From: Ruminococcus sp.
GTDB lineage: Bacteria > Bacillota > Clostridia > Oscillospirales > Ruminococcaceae
DNA: 62,593 nt
Direction: 5' to 3'
Assembly: GCA_031262835.1 (NCBI GenBank)
Contig: JAISGY010000025.1
Coordinates: 1 to 62,593 of the forward strand
The notes below the pieces were generated by a model. The model saw only the letters and a program-made list of their open reading frames with translations. It did no database searches and had not been told where the DNA came from. How positions within the stretch are numbered: position 1 is the stretch's first letter; each line of letters starts with the position of its first letter. The translations under genes and the position numbers were made by a program. Of the stretch, positions 26,263-34,997 are shown in pieces.

Positions 26263-27444
26263 ATGAAGATAGCTAAATTTTTGCCGGCGGCAATTTTATC
26301 TCTGCTTTTGCTTTCCGCCTGCGGGGCAGATACAACCACATTCGGAACGGTTAACGGCGAGACTATCCCTGTCGGTGTCTATATTAACTTCCAATACATG
26401 GCATACAACACCGCCGTAAGCAAGATAGCGGAAAAAGAGGCGGCGGAAGCGGAAGCAGCGGTAACTGCTGCGGTTACTCTCCCGACACCGGGTGCGGTTA
26501 CGACAGCGGCATCGCTTCCGTTTTTACAGGAGACGGTTGACGGAATACCCGTCCGCGACTATATAACCGATGAGGCAATCGAAGACGTTCGCGAATACGT
26601 TGCTATAAACAAGAAATTCGCGGAGCTCGGTCTTTCGTATAGGGACGACGAAGACCTTATGGTTAAAAACTATATTGACCAAAACTGGGATGCTTTCAGC
26701 GAGACTCTCGGGAAATTAGGTATCAGCAAGACTTCGTACGAAGACGTGATGCTTTCAAGCCTTAAACGTCAGGAAGTCTTCATGTACTATTACGGTCCGG
26801 GCGGAGAAAAAGCCGTTCCCGATGACGTGATTAAGAACAAACTCCTTGAAGACAATGCGCGGATTAACTATATTCCGATGGTTCTCAAAGACGGGGAGGG
26901 CAACCTTCTTAAGTCTGAAGGCAAGGCAGAGCAGATGAAGATGGCGGAAGACTTTGTTGCCCGTGCAGAGGCAGGCGAAGATTTCAACAGTCTTCTTGCC
27001 GAATACCACGACTACTTCGCCGGATTAGAAGCGGCGGCTGACGACGGAACGGTTGATGTTAATCTCGGTGAAGAAAGCGACGAACCGGACCCTGCCGCAG
27101 AAACCCCGCCGCTAACCTATGAAACGATTATAACGAAGGACAGCACAACACCGACCGCAGATGTTGTAACTAAAGTGTTTGCAGAGCAGGCGGCGAACCC
27201 CGGCGTGACAAGTTATTTTATCGTCGAGGATGCGGGCGGCGAATACTACTATGTTGTAAAGGTTTCTGACCTTTTCTCCGACCCGACGTATCTTGATGCT
27301 AACCGCGAGGCGATTATAAGCGAACTCTATTCGGAAGAATTCGACGAGACGGTGAAAGCTTGGGCGGCGGAGATGCTGGTTGTCCTGAATGAGAAATCAA
27401 TCGCACGTTATAAGATTGAAAAATTTGAAGAACTTAATGCATAA
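26263..27444 (+). CDS. Foldase/PrsA-SurA-like lipoprotein
   Basis: Secreted lipoprotein of 393 residues. A signal peptide (MKIAKFLPAAILSLLL) ends in the lipobox LLSAC, so the mature protein is anchored by Cys20. The following part TTFGTVNGETIPVGVYINFQ is the start of SurA/PrsA-type chaperone N-domains, and helical segments follow. A parvulin-like core is only weakly recognisable near 210-360 (VARAEAGEDFNSLLAEY and FIVEDAGGEYYYVVKVSDLF). It probably helps fold exported proteins outside the membrane; peptidyl-prolyl isomerase activity is uncertain. An Ala/Val/Thr-rich insert (about 50-85) is unusual. It has its own promoter, and a hairpin terminator follows. Confidence 0.85.
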   Translation: MKIAKFLPAAILSLLLLSACGADTTTFGTVNGETIPVGVYINFQYMAYNTAVSKIAEKEAAEAEAAVTAAVTLPTPGAVTTAASLPFLQETVDGIPVRDYITDEAIEDVREYVAINKKFAELGLSYRDDEDLMVKNYIDQNWDAFSETLGKLGISKTSYEDVMLSSLKRQEVFMYYYGPGGEKAVPDDVIKNKLLEDNARINYIPMVLKDGEGNLLKSEGKAEQMKMAEDFVARAEAGEDFNSLLAEYHDYFAGLEAAADDGTVDVNLGEESDEPDPAAETPPLTYETIITKDSTTPTADVVTKVFAEQAANPGVTSYFIVEDAGGEYYYVVKVSDLFSDPTYLDANREAIISELYSEEFDETVKAWAAEMLVVLNEKSIARYKIEKFEELNA

Positions 27445-27451
27445 AATTAAG

Positions 27452-27485
27452 AAAAACGAGGGACCATGAATCCCCCGTTTTTTTG
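27452..27485. terminator. Bidirectional terminator between converging genes
   Basis: AAAAACG-A-GGG (27452-27462) pairs with CCC-C-CGTTTTT-like sequence (27472-27483), with A and T runs on the two sides. It separates the lipoprotein gene from 27516-29024. Confidence 0.75.
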
Positions 27486-27515
27486 TGCGAAAAAGAGTAC
27501 AAATATTGCCCTCGG

Positions 27516-29024
27516 TTATGCAAGCTCGTTAATCTTATCAAGTAAATCTTTCTTCGAGTCGATTGACGAAAGCCCGGATTTAATAACCTTTTCGGCGCGG
27601 AAGCGAATGTATTTTTCAAAGAGTTTCGTTGCGAAAAAGTTTTCGATAACGAATTTGTTGTATGAAGCGGCGTCCATGTTGCCGGAAACAACCGAGAGGA
27701 GAAGCTCTAATACATAGAGTTTCGCGTCGTTGCCGGAATCGTCCGCCATAACCGCCTTAATCCTGTCAACAAGGTCTTTTTTATCTTTACGTATAACAAA
27801 GCTCGAATCGGGAAGCCCGCCGAGGGTACGTACAACATCGGTCTTGAATGCGGGTGTAGCAAACTGATACCACGAAAGCGGAAGGTCGTTTTCGTCTATC
27901 GGAGTGTAGATGTTGTCGTGGAGAGAGGGGAAAAGGTTATAAAGGTAAATTTCCGAGATGTGATAAATTCCGGCGGATTTTGTTATAAGCGGGTAAAGGA
28001 AGCCGGTAATGCTCCCCGAGAGGGAATAATCGGCGTGGAAACGGGTTTCGTCCGAATAGTTCGCGTCGAAATCTTCGGTGCATTTGTTATTGATAAGCTC
28101 GGTTATGTATTCGGGGGTGAAGATGCCGAAGTCTTCGCGGTCGCCGTCGGCGAAGTTTCTTATGCCGCCGAAACTGGTGCGGAAGAAGCTGTCGGCGAAA
28201 GCGGGTGCGGAGACGAATTCTTTCCCGAGTTTCTCGAAAATATCGCTGATAACACTGTCCTTAATAAGCCCGTCATTAATGGTATAATCATAATCTTCGG
28301 TGATAATACCCTGAATCTCACTTCTGATTTTGATTTTTTCTTTGTCGGTAATTCCGGCGAGGTTAAAACGCCCGGTAATAATATCAAGCACAAGAGAGAG
28401 CGGAAGTTCGCCTGAAATATACTTGAAGCGATCATTCTCAAGAAGCTTGCTCATGCGGGGGAGCATCTTCATGCTTGCCGTCCCGGAAGACGGAATCTTA
28501 TTCGACATAATTCCGAGGCAGACAAGAAGCTCGGCGTAGTCGCGCATAATGAGCTGTTCGGATATGTAGTTGAAGAAGTAGCCGTAGATATAACCCGCGA
28601 AGAAATCTTTTAGGGCAACGTAACTTTCGGGAGTTGTCGAAAGAAAATCTATGTATTTCTTTTTAACGGCGGGAATATCGGTAACCGTTATCTTCGGTGA
28701 ACCGTCATTCGCGGCGATGAAATACTTTTCTTGGGACTTACAGAAGAGTTTAAGATAGTTGAAGTAATTTTTATCCGAGTCGGTGTCGTTGTTGTTAAAG
28801 GTCCAACAGAGGAAAGCGCGCTGCATATTTGTCAGGGTATCTTTTGATGAATCGACGAGTGCGGCGGTGTCAATCTCCATCCCGAATATACCGGTTTTGT
28901 TAAATTCAGAGAGAATTTTAACAATCTCCTCGGAAAACGCCATGTACGCCGGACTGTTGTCCATGAAAACGACAAGCTCTAAAAGTTCCGCGCCGATTAC
29001 CGTAATATCAAACGTTGCTCCCAC
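27516..29024 (-). CDS. Uncharacterised cytosolic protein, about 500 residues
   Basis: A 502-residue protein with no signal peptide, no convincing membrane segment and no motif I recognise. It is mainly helical in appearance, with many aromatic residues (for example VALKDFFAGYIYGYFFNYIS) and a C-terminal lysine-rich helix. The start is uncertain: a TTG at 29036 abuts the GAAGGG upstream, whereas GTG 29024 lies 12 bases from it; GTG is chosen. It follows pyrE by 38 bases on the same strand and may share its transcript. It converges on the lipoprotein gene, with a shared terminator between. No function is suggested. Confidence 0.75.
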   Translation of the reverse strand: MGATFDITVIGAELLELVVFMDNSPAYMAFSEEIVKILSEFNKTGIFGMEIDTAALVDSSKDTLTNMQRAFLCWTFNNNDTDSDKNYFNYLKLFCKSQEKYFIAANDGSPKITVTDIPAVKKKYIDFLSTTPESYVALKDFFAGYIYGYFFNYISEQLIMRDYAELLVCLGIMSNKIPSSGTASMKMLPRMSKLLENDRFKYISGELPLSLVLDIITGRFNLAGITDKEKIKIRSEIQGIITEDYDYTINDGLIKDSVISDIFEKLGKEFVSAPAFADSFFRTSFGGIRNFADGDREDFGIFTPEYITELINNKCTEDFDANYSDETRFHADYSLSGSITGFLYPLITKSAGIYHISEIYLYNLFPSLHDNIYTPIDENDLPLSWYQFATPAFKTDVVRTLGGLPDSSFVIRKDKKDLVDRIKAVMADDSGNDAKLYVLELLLSVVSGNMDAASYNKFVIENFFATKLFEKYIRFRAEKVIKSGLSSIDSKKDLLDKINELA

Positions 29025-29062
29025 TATTAAAACCAACCCTTCAAATTATAATCGTTTAATTT

Positions 29063-29713
29063 CTATGCACCGTAATTTTCGCGATAGTCCGCAATTTTTG
29101 TTAAATATTCCGCACCCGGGATAATTCCGCCCTTTATAGCTTCAATTATGTCAAGGATAGTTACAATCGGGTATATGTTAAACCCGAATTCATCGTAAAC
29201 GTCGGCAACAGCGGATTTCCCGGAAGCAGTTTTTTCCATCCTGTCAACCGATATAATCATTCCTGCAATCGTCACGTCCGCTGCCGCTTTTAGCACCGGC
29301 AAAGTCTGCCTTATAGCCGTTCCGGCGGTTATAACGTCTTCGATAATCAGAACGCGTTCACCATCCGATAGCTTTTTCCCGACAATAATTCCGCCCTCGC
29401 CGTGGTCCTTGGCTTCTTTTCGGTCGAAGCAATAATTAAGGTCAATATTATATTTGTCATAAAGCGCGGAAGCGGCGGCAACGGCAAGCGGAATCCCCTT
29501 ATAAGCAGGACCGAAAAGCGTGTCCGCCTTCAAGTTGTTATTGTAAATACATTCGGCGTAAAATTCCCCGAGCTTTTTAATCTGCGCCCCGGTGCAGTAT
29601 TCGCCTGTGTTTATAAAGTACGGCGCAATTCTTCCGCTTTTAAGGGTAAATTCCCCGAATTTCAAAACGCCGCATTCGTGCATAAATTTTATGAATTCAT
29701 ATTTGTACGCCAT
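29063..29713 (-). CDS. pyrE: Orotate phosphoribosyltransferase
   Basis: Fifth step of de novo pyrimidine synthesis: orotate plus PRPP gives OMP. The 216-residue protein has the PRPP-binding motif VLIIEDVITAGTAIRQT, the catalytic-loop lysines in DRKEAKDHGEGG, and GPAYKGIPLAVAAASALYDK. The ATG at 29713 has GGAGG 7 bases upstream, and a perfect promoter lies at 29747-29775. No other pyr gene is nearby. A short dyad (GTATC-TGT-GATAC) at about 29734-29746 lies in the start region of the transcript and might be regulatory. Confidence 0.95.
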   Translation of the reverse strand: MAYKYEFIKFMHECGVLKFGEFTLKSGRIAPYFINTGEYCTGAQIKKLGEFYAECIYNNNLKADTLFGPAYKGIPLAVAAASALYDKYNIDLNYCFDRKEAKDHGEGGIIVGKKLSDGERVLIIEDVITAGTAIRQTLPVLKAAADVTIAGMIISVDRMEKTASGKSAVADVYDEFGFNIYPIVTILDIIEAIKGGIIPGAEYLTKIADYRENYGA

Positions 29714-29746
29714 GTTACCTCCGATGTGCTACAGTATCACAGATAC

Positions 29747-29775
29747 ATTGTAACATAAATTTTTCATATTGTCAA
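29747..29775 (-). promoter_or_regulatory. SigA-type promoter of pyrE
   Basis: Minus strand TTGACA (29775-29770), 17-base spacer, TACAAT (29752-29747). Confidence 0.82.
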
Positions 29776-29837
29776 GAGCTAATTTTGACAAAATTTTTAA
29801 CAACAAAAAATATGTTCGATTTTTTTGCAGATTGCTA

Positions 29838-29866
29838 TTGCATTTTCAAAAAAAACATGGTATACT
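29838..29866 (+). promoter_or_regulatory. Promoter of the Nudix hydrolase gene
   Basis: TTGCAT (29838-29843), 17-base spacer, TATACT (29861-29866). Confidence 0.72.
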
Positions 29867-29914
29867 GTTAATAGAATAAAACAGCACAAATAAACTGTAA
29901 AATATGGGAATAAT

Positions 29915-30451
29915 ATGATAGCAGAAGAAAAGACAATTTCATCGGAGCTTATATTAAAAGGTAAGATTATTGAAGTCAGGGTCGAGAAGGCGAAGCTCTT
30001 TGACAAAGAAGTTACGAGGGAGCTTGTGCTTCATAACGGCGGCGTTTGCGTTGCGGCGTTTACCGATGACGATGAAATAATGCTTGTGAAACAGTTTCGC
30101 TACCCCTTTAAGGAGGCTTTAATTGAGCTTCCGGCTGGGAAACTTGAAGCGAATGAAGACCACTTCACAGCGGGGATTCGCGAACTTGCCGAAGAGGTCG
30201 GAGCAACGGCGGATGTTTACGAATATCTCGGTGTGATTTACCCTTCCGTCGCATATCTTTCTGAAAAAATCCATATATATTATGCAAAATCTCTCCATTT
30301 CGGTAAGACGAATTTTGACGAGGACGAATATATCGAGACGCTTAAGATACCGTTTGAAGAGGCTGTAAAAATGGTTCTTAGGAACGAGATTAAGGACGCG
30401 AAGACGGTAGCGGGGATATTGATGGTTGCGGCAAAAAGAAATAGAAAATAA
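29915..30451 (+). CDS. nudF: Nudix hydrolase, ADP-ribose pyrophosphatase type
   Basis: Cytosolic hydrolase splitting ADP-ribose into AMP and ribose 5-phosphate, 178 residues. The Nudix box runs GKLEANEDHFTAGIRELAEE plus VGA, and the Pro-containing ELPAGKLE stretch and PSVAYLSEKIHIYYA match the ADPRase subfamily. The N-terminal KTISSELILKGKIIEVRVEK is also typical. The ATG is preceded by a weak GGGAAT-type site. It is a single gene convergent with spoVG; a hairpin lies between them. Confidence 0.9.
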   Translation: MIAEEKTISSELILKGKIIEVRVEKAKLFDKEVTRELVLHNGGVCVAAFTDDDEIMLVKQFRYPFKEALIELPAGKLEANEDHFTAGIRELAEEVGATADVYEYLGVIYPSVAYLSEKIHIYYAKSLHFGKTNFDEDEYIETLKIPFEEAVKMVLRNEIKDAKTVAGILMVAAKRNRK

Positions 30452-30452
30452 A

Positions 30453-30478
30453 CAACGAAACCCGTACGGATTTCGTTG
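30453..30478 (-). terminator. Hairpin between the Nudix gene and spoVG
   Basis: CAACGAAA (30453-30460) pairs with TTTCGTTG (30471-30478), with the inner palindrome CCGTACGG; read on the minus strand, a T-rich stretch follows. It may serve both genes. Confidence 0.6.
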
Positions 30479-30506
30479 CGAAAAAATATTTCGTTATCCT
30501 GTCTTC

Positions 30507-30803
30507 TTAGAGACCCATTTCATCCGCTTCTGATTCAGCGGCAATCTGAGCCATATGTTCCTCGTAAGCCTTGAGGATAGTACCTTCGATAATTGCGCGG
30601 GCTTCCGGGCTGATGGGGTGAACAATATCTCTGAAATTATTGCTTTCATCTTTACGGGAAGGCATTGCAACAAAAAGTCTCTCCTCGCCTTGAACTACCT
30701 TAATGTCATGAACGGCGAGCATATTATCAATTGTGATTGAAATAACTGCCCTGAGTCTTCCGTCGGGTATGATTTTCCTGATTTTGATATCTGTAATGGT
30801 CAT
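30507..30803 (-). CDS. spoVG: SpoVG family regulator
   Basis: Small DNA/RNA-binding regulator of 98 residues, named for its effect on septation and spore cortex in Bacillus but also present in non-sporulating Bacillota. MTITDIKIRKIIPDGRLRAV, then ISITIDNMLAVHDIKVVQG, and FVAMPSRKD with FRDIVHPI are diagnostic. The start is ATG 30803 with AAGGAGG upstream; an in-frame extension to 30908 is not part of the protein. A minus-strand TATAAT with an upstream TG (30956-30951) may be an extended -10 promoter, but no good -35 was found. Confidence 0.95.
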   Translation of the reverse strand: MTITDIKIRKIIPDGRLRAVISITIDNMLAVHDIKVVQGEERLFVAMPSRKDESNNFRDIVHPISPEARAIIEGTILKAYEEHMAQIAAESEADEMGL

Positions 30804-31006
30804 GAGTATGACGTCCTCCTTCGAGTAATCCCGATAATGAAATTTCGTGCTGTAGTTTTGTTTTACCCCGCACGCGGTAAGATATTCAAGGATAATTTTT
30901 ATTTCCAATTAAACAACCATGTATAATTGCCCGAATTCCTTACTCGACATATTATAACAAAGATTTATTAAATAAGTTAGCTCCAAATATTGATGAGGTG
31001 TGTTTT

Positions 31007-32473
31007 TTGGATAAATATTTTATGAACTCGAACGAAATAAAAACACAATTTGGTAATAAAGTGTTCGATTTAAAGGAGCGTTTTGTAAGTGAAATTGACG
31101 CTTCTCACATACATTTTATCGGAATCGGCGGATCGGGAATGTACCCTCTTGCGCAGATACTTCATAACGCCGGATTTTTCCTTACCGGATCGGACAATAA
31201 CGAGACAGAGACAGTAGAAGCACTAAGAAAAATGGGGATAGAAGTTACTATCGGACAAAGGGCCCAAAACTTAGGAAATGCCGACCTTATTATCTATACA
31301 GAGGCTGTGTCGGAAAGCAATCCCGAGCTTCGTACGGCGCGTGCAAGCGGAGTGAAGCTTCTTGAACGAAGCGAACTTTTAGGGATACTAACCGGGTTTT
31401 TTGACAATACAGTCTGCGTGTCGGGGACACACGGGAAGACGACTGTAACGTCGATGATAACCGAGATTTTAATTGACGGGGGGGTTGATGCGAGTGCTGT
31501 TATCGGCGGGAAACTCCCGTGTATCGGCGGCTCGGGGGTCTTCGGGAAGTCTGATATTTTCGTTGTTGAAAGCTGTGAGTTCAAGGACCATTTCCTGAAA
31601 CTTTCGCCCGACATCGCAGTTATCCTTAATATCGACGAAGACCACATGGACTATTTTCACAGTTTAGACCGTCTGTGCCGGTCATTCAGGGCGTTTACGG
31701 AGCGCGCAACCCGCGTTTTGATAATAAACGGCGAAGATATAAATACCGCTCGGACGATGGAAAATATAGACAAGAAAGTGTTAACATTCGGCGGTAATTC
31801 ATTGTATAATTTTTATCCGAACAATATACAAACGATTAACCCGTTATTAACAAAGTTCGACATTTTTAAGGACAAAAAATTATTATGTCAAGTGGAACTG
31901 CACGTTCCAGGACGGCATAATATAATTAACGCTGTAGCGGCTGCTGCGGCGGCAGATTTCCTCGAAATCCCGCCCGAACTTATTTCAAAAGGGCTGTCAA
32001 ACTTCCATGGCGCAGGCAGGCGTTTTGAAAAATACGGTGAGGCGGGAGGCATAACGGTTGCGGACGACTATGCACACCACCCGGCGGAAATTTCCGTAAC
32101 ACTCGATGCCGCGCTTTCGATGGGGTATAAAAACGTCTGGGCGGTGCATCAACCCTTCACCTTCTCAAGGACAAAAACTTTACTTGACGACTTCGCGAAG
32201 GTACTTGGCAAAGCCGATAAAGTAGTGCTGACGGCAATAATGGGCGGGAGAGAGGAAAATGTTTACGATATCCATACCTCCGACCTTGCGAAGCTTATAC
32301 CCGGAGCTGTTTACTTTGAAGACGAAGAGCATGACTATAACTTCGACTTGACGGTAGAGTATTTATTAGAAAACGCTTCACCCGGTGATCTTATTTTGAC
32401 ACTCGGCTGCGGGGACATTAATAAAGTTGCAAGAAAGATTGCGGCGAAACTTGAAGAAAAGTACAGCGAATAA
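31007..32473 (+). CDS. murC: UDP-N-acetylmuramate--L-alanine ligase
   Basis: Cytosolic Mur ligase that adds L-Ala to UDP-MurNAc in peptidoglycan synthesis, 488 residues. It has FIGIGGSGMYPLAQIL for UDP binding, ATP site SGTHGKTTVTSMITE, ILNIDEDHMDYF, and C-terminal DDYAHHPAEISVTL and HQPFTFSRTKTL. The start is taken as TTG 31007, because GAGGTG (30995-31000) lies 6 bases upstream; GTG 30998 would overlap the ribosome-binding site. It is followed 92 bases later by lexA on the same strand. Confidence 0.96.
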   Translation: MDKYFMNSNEIKTQFGNKVFDLKERFVSEIDASHIHFIGIGGSGMYPLAQILHNAGFFLTGSDNNETETVEALRKMGIEVTIGQRAQNLGNADLIIYTEAVSESNPELRTARASGVKLLERSELLGILTGFFDNTVCVSGTHGKTTVTSMITEILIDGGVDASAVIGGKLPCIGGSGVFGKSDIFVVESCEFKDHFLKLSPDIAVILNIDEDHMDYFHSLDRLCRSFRAFTERATRVLIINGEDINTARTMENIDKKVLTFGGNSLYNFYPNNIQTINPLLTKFDIFKDKKLLCQVELHVPGRHNIINAVAAAAAADFLEIPPELISKGLSNFHGAGRRFEKYGEAGGITVADDYAHHPAEISVTLDAALSMGYKNVWAVHQPFTFSRTKTLLDDFAKVLGKADKVVLTAIMGGREENVYDIHTSDLAKLIPGAVYFEDEEHDYNFDLTVEYLLENASPGDLILTLGCGDINKVARKIAAKLEEKYSE

Positions 32474-32484
32474 TGCAAATAAAT

Positions 32485-32542
32485 TGTAGAAAATGCACGA
32501 AAATACGGAAATAATGTGTAGAAAATGCACAAATTATTTCCG
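32485..32542. promoter_or_regulatory. Direct repeats and dyad upstream of lexA
   Basis: TGTAGAAAATGCAC occurs at 32485-32498 and 32517-32530, exactly 32 bases apart. The second copy sits in the loop of an inverted repeat, CGGAAATAAT (32506-32515) with ATTATTTCCG (32533-32542). This block directly precedes the lexA ribosome-binding site, so it may be the LexA or another operator. No CGAAC-N4-GTTCG box is present. Confidence 0.5.
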
Positions 32543-32565
32543 AAAACTTGCGGAGGTTTATAGCT

Positions 32566-33144
32566 ATGAAAGATAAACTGAGGGCGGTTTATGATTTTAT
32601 TAAGGAGAAGATTGAATCGGAGGGTTATGCCCCGTCCGTAAGGGAGATTTGTTCGGCACTCGATATCGGCTCGACTTCTACCGCCGCGAGGTATATAAAC
32701 AGCCTTGTGGAAGAGGGTTTGCTCGAAAAATCGGACGGGAAAAACCGTGCCGTAAAGCTTACGGGGAAATCTTCTACCCGTATCCCTTTAATCGGAACAA
32801 TTACCGCAGGGCGGCCTATTACTGCTCTTGAAGATGTTACGGACTACATAAATTTCCACACAGACAAGAAATATTACGGAAATTTATTTGCCCTTCGTGT
32901 CCGCGGTGACAGCATGATAAAGGCGTATATAATGGACGGCGATATTGCGGTAATCGAAAAGGCTCCTACCTGTGCGAACGGGGAAATTGCCGCTGTAATG
33001 CTTGACGGTTCCGCAACTCTTAAACGTTTTTACAAAGAAAACGGGAGATACCGTCTCCAACCCGAAAATGATACAATGGATCCGATACTTACCGACAACT
33101 GCGAGGTTTTAGGTAAACTCATCTCTATCCTAAGATATTATTAA
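32566..33144 (+). CDS. lexA: LexA repressor
   Basis: SOS repressor with self-cleaving protease domain, 192 residues. The N-terminal winged helix-turn-helix is APSVREICSALDIGSTSTAA; the cleavage site Ala-Gly lies in GTITAGRPI (about 80-88); the catalytic serine is in VRGDSMIKAYI and the lysine in ATLKRFYKE. ATG 32566 has GGAGG 9 bases upstream; six residues of open frame before it include that site. A repeated block upstream may be its operator. Confidence 0.95.
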   Translation: MKDKLRAVYDFIKEKIESEGYAPSVREICSALDIGSTSTAARYINSLVEEGLLEKSDGKNRAVKLTGKSSTRIPLIGTITAGRPITALEDVTDYINFHTDKKYYGNLFALRVRGDSMIKAYIMDGDIAVIEKAPTCANGEIAAVMLDGSATLKRFYKENGRYRLQPENDTMDPILTDNCEVLGKLISILRYY

Positions 33145-33150
33145 AACCTC

Positions 33151-33179
33151 TTGCATTTTAATGCTTTTTGTGGTATTAT
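33151..33179 (+). promoter_or_regulatory. Promoter of the small membrane protein and amidohydrolase
   Basis: TTGCAT (33151-33156), 17-base spacer, TATTAT (33174-33179), starting just after the lexA stop codon. Confidence 0.7.
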
Positions 33180-33213
33180 AGTATTTAGCAAATCAAATTT
33201 TGGAGTGTAAATA

Positions 33214-33393
33214 ATGAAAGAAATAAAAACCCCCGACAATGATTGTCTTATCGGTTATCTTAAAAAATACGCGCCGCTTGCCTGCGCTCTCCTTGTTTTT
33301 CTGCTTTCGGCAGGGTTCATATTCTGCAAGCTTATCAGCATGAAACGTTACAACGAGCGTTGGGCGGAATACGATGAGTGCGGTGCATTGTAA
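33214..33393 (+). CDS. Small membrane protein, 59 residues
   Basis: The ATG at 33214 has TGGAGTG 9 bases upstream and its own promoter. The 59-residue product begins MKEIKTPDNDCLIGYLKKYA, continues with one hydrophobic segment of about 20 residues (PLACALLVFLLSAGFIFCKL), and ends with a charged tail ERWAEYDECGAL. One membrane pass with a basic region on both sides is expected. The stop TAA is followed immediately by the ATG of the amidohydrolase gene, so the two are probably translationally coupled. Function unknown. Confidence 0.75.
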   Translation: MKEIKTPDNDCLIGYLKKYAPLACALLVFLLSAGFIFCKLISMKRYNERWAEYDECGAL

Positions 33394-34572
33394 ATGAACA
33401 CTATTGAGGTAATTTACAGCGACAGATTATATATGCCCGACGGAAAATTCAGTTCCGGCACGATTTTTATTGAAGATGGGAAGATAAAAGAAGTTCGTGC
33501 TCTTTCTGATGAGGCTGTAATCATGCTTGCATTGACATTATCGGAATATTCAGCGATAGACGCGAGAGGTTTTACAGTTTACCCCGGTTTCATTGATTGC
33601 CACACGCACCTCGGGCTTTACGGTTCCGGAATCGGTATTGAGGGCGACGACATAAACGAAGACTCCGACCCCGTCACGCCTCAGCTTCGTGCGGTTGATG
33701 CGCTTGACCCGTTCGACGCGGAGTTTGCGGCGGCGCGAGAGGCAGGAGTAACAACCGTCGTAACCGGGAGCGGTTCCGCTAACGTTATCGGCGGTGACCT
33801 TATCGCGGTAAAAACTGTCGGGAATATTGCCGACGAGATGCTTATAAAAACCGTCGGAATTAAATTCGCTCTCGGCGAAAACCCGAAGGTTCTACACGGA
33901 GACAAGAATTCACCACCTGTTACACGAATGGGGGTTGTCGGGCTTATACGCGAGGCACTGACAAAAGCGGTGCGTTATCGTGACGACCTTCTTGCGGCAG
34001 AAAACGACAATGAAATTGACAAACCGGAATACGACATTAAATGCGAAGCCCTCTTGCCGCTTCTTCGCGGTGAGATTAAGGCGCATTTCCACTGCCACAA
34101 GGCAAACGACATCGCTACCGCAATTAGGATTGCCGAGGAATTCAACCTTGACTACACCCTCATACACTGTACCGAGGGGCATAAGATTGCGGATTTTCTT
34201 GCGAAAAAGGGTGCATCCGCTGTTGTCGGACCTATTATTTCTTCAAAATCGAAGCCGGAACTTGCGGAAATTACCGAAATAAACGCCGGAATCCTGAAAA
34301 ACGCCGGGGTGAATGTTGCAATCTGCACCGACTATCCCGAGATTCCCGAACGATACCTTTTCCTCTCAACGGCTATTGCGCGTGAACATGGTTTAACCGA
34401 CCACATTGCCGCGATAACCTCCGAGGCGGCGAAGATTGCGGGGATAGGCGACCATGTCGGTTACATAAAACCCGGATTTGACGCGGATTTTGTAATAGCG
34501 GAGGAAAATCCGTTCAAAGTTAAGTACACTATTGTTAACGGAAAATTGGTATATAATGAAAACACGCAATGA
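33394..34572 (+). CDS. Imidazolonepropionase-like amidohydrolase
   Basis: Cytosolic TIM-barrel metallohydrolase of 392 residues. Metal ligands are visible in FIDCHTHLGLYGSG (about 66-79), KAHFHCHKANDIATAI, LIHCTEGHKI and the late aspartate in ICTDYPEIPERY; the C-terminal HVGYIKPGFDADFVIAEENP is the typical small beta-domain end. Homologs often act on peptide- or imidazolone-like substrates, but no histidine-degradation gene is near. It starts directly after the stop of the 59-residue membrane protein and overlaps the next gene by 17 bases. Confidence 0.88.
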   Translation: MNTIEVIYSDRLYMPDGKFSSGTIFIEDGKIKEVRALSDEAVIMLALTLSEYSAIDARGFTVYPGFIDCHTHLGLYGSGIGIEGDDINEDSDPVTPQLRAVDALDPFDAEFAAAREAGVTTVVTGSGSANVIGGDLIAVKTVGNIADEMLIKTVGIKFALGENPKVLHGDKNSPPVTRMGVVGLIREALTKAVRYRDDLLAAENDNEIDKPEYDIKCEALLPLLRGEIKAHFHCHKANDIATAIRIAEEFNLDYTLIHCTEGHKIADFLAKKGASAVVGPIISSKSKPELAEITEINAGILKNAGVNVAICTDYPEIPERYLFLSTAIAREHGLTDHIAAITSEAAKIAGIGDHVGYIKPGFDADFVIAEENPFKVKYTIVNGKLVYNENTQ

Positions 34573-34885
34573 TTTTGATGTTCCCGTTTTTGAATATTAC
34601 GACAACGGCGGTAAATACAGCGGTTGCAGACGCGGCACAAAAAAAGACGATTTTAACTATAAAACAGAGGTAGTTAAAGCCGACGATAAAAAGCTTATTG
34701 CAGCCGATATTTGGTATGGGATTATGAATTTTGAGTCTTCCGAAAAAGTTTCGGGCGAGATGTTTTCTTTCGACAGCGAAGGGCTCCGAAAAGCATACGA
34801 GTACATTGACGAAGCATATGAGCTATGGCTTACGGCACATGAACCGATAACGCACGAAATTGCCGAAGACGAAACTATAGAATAA
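34556..34885 (+). CDS. Uncharacterised small acidic protein
   Basis: A 109-residue, soluble, acidic protein starting MKTRNDFDVPVFEYYDNGGK, with no motif I recognise. The start ATG 34556 lies inside the 3' end of the amidohydrolase gene (17-base overlap); an upstream in-frame ATG/TTG option would add eight residues. The aromatic and charged composition (YEYIDEAYELWLTAHE) suggests a folded helical end. It is the last gene of its operon: a strong terminator follows 12 bases later. Confidence 0.7.
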   Translation: MKTRNDFDVPVFEYYDNGGKYSGCRRGTKKDDFNYKTEVVKADDKKLIAADIWYGIMNFESSEKVSGEMFSFDSEGLRKAYEYIDEAYELWLTAHEPITHEIAEDETIE

Positions 34886-34896
34886 AGCGAGTTAAT

Positions 34897-34928
34897 GGCG
34901 CGGAAAATAAGAATCCGCGCCTTTTTTT
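34897..34928 (+). terminator. Intrinsic terminator after the amidohydrolase operon
   Basis: GGCGCGGA (34897-34904) pairs with TCCGCGCC (34914-34921), then a run of T. Confidence 0.92.
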
Positions 34929-34997
34929 ATAATCTTGTAACTAAAAATCAAACTGTCCATATTATAATAAAAAGTAATGCTTAGGAGTGTGGACACT

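Noticed and set aside
30904-30980. Sigma-H or full SigA promoter for spoVG
   Set aside because: TATAAT with an upstream TG exists on the minus strand, but no convincing -35 or sigma-H element, so no promoter was called.
32461-32565. Classical Bacillus-type LexA box before lexA
   Set aside because: No CGAAC-N4-GTTCG pattern could be found; only the other repeats described.
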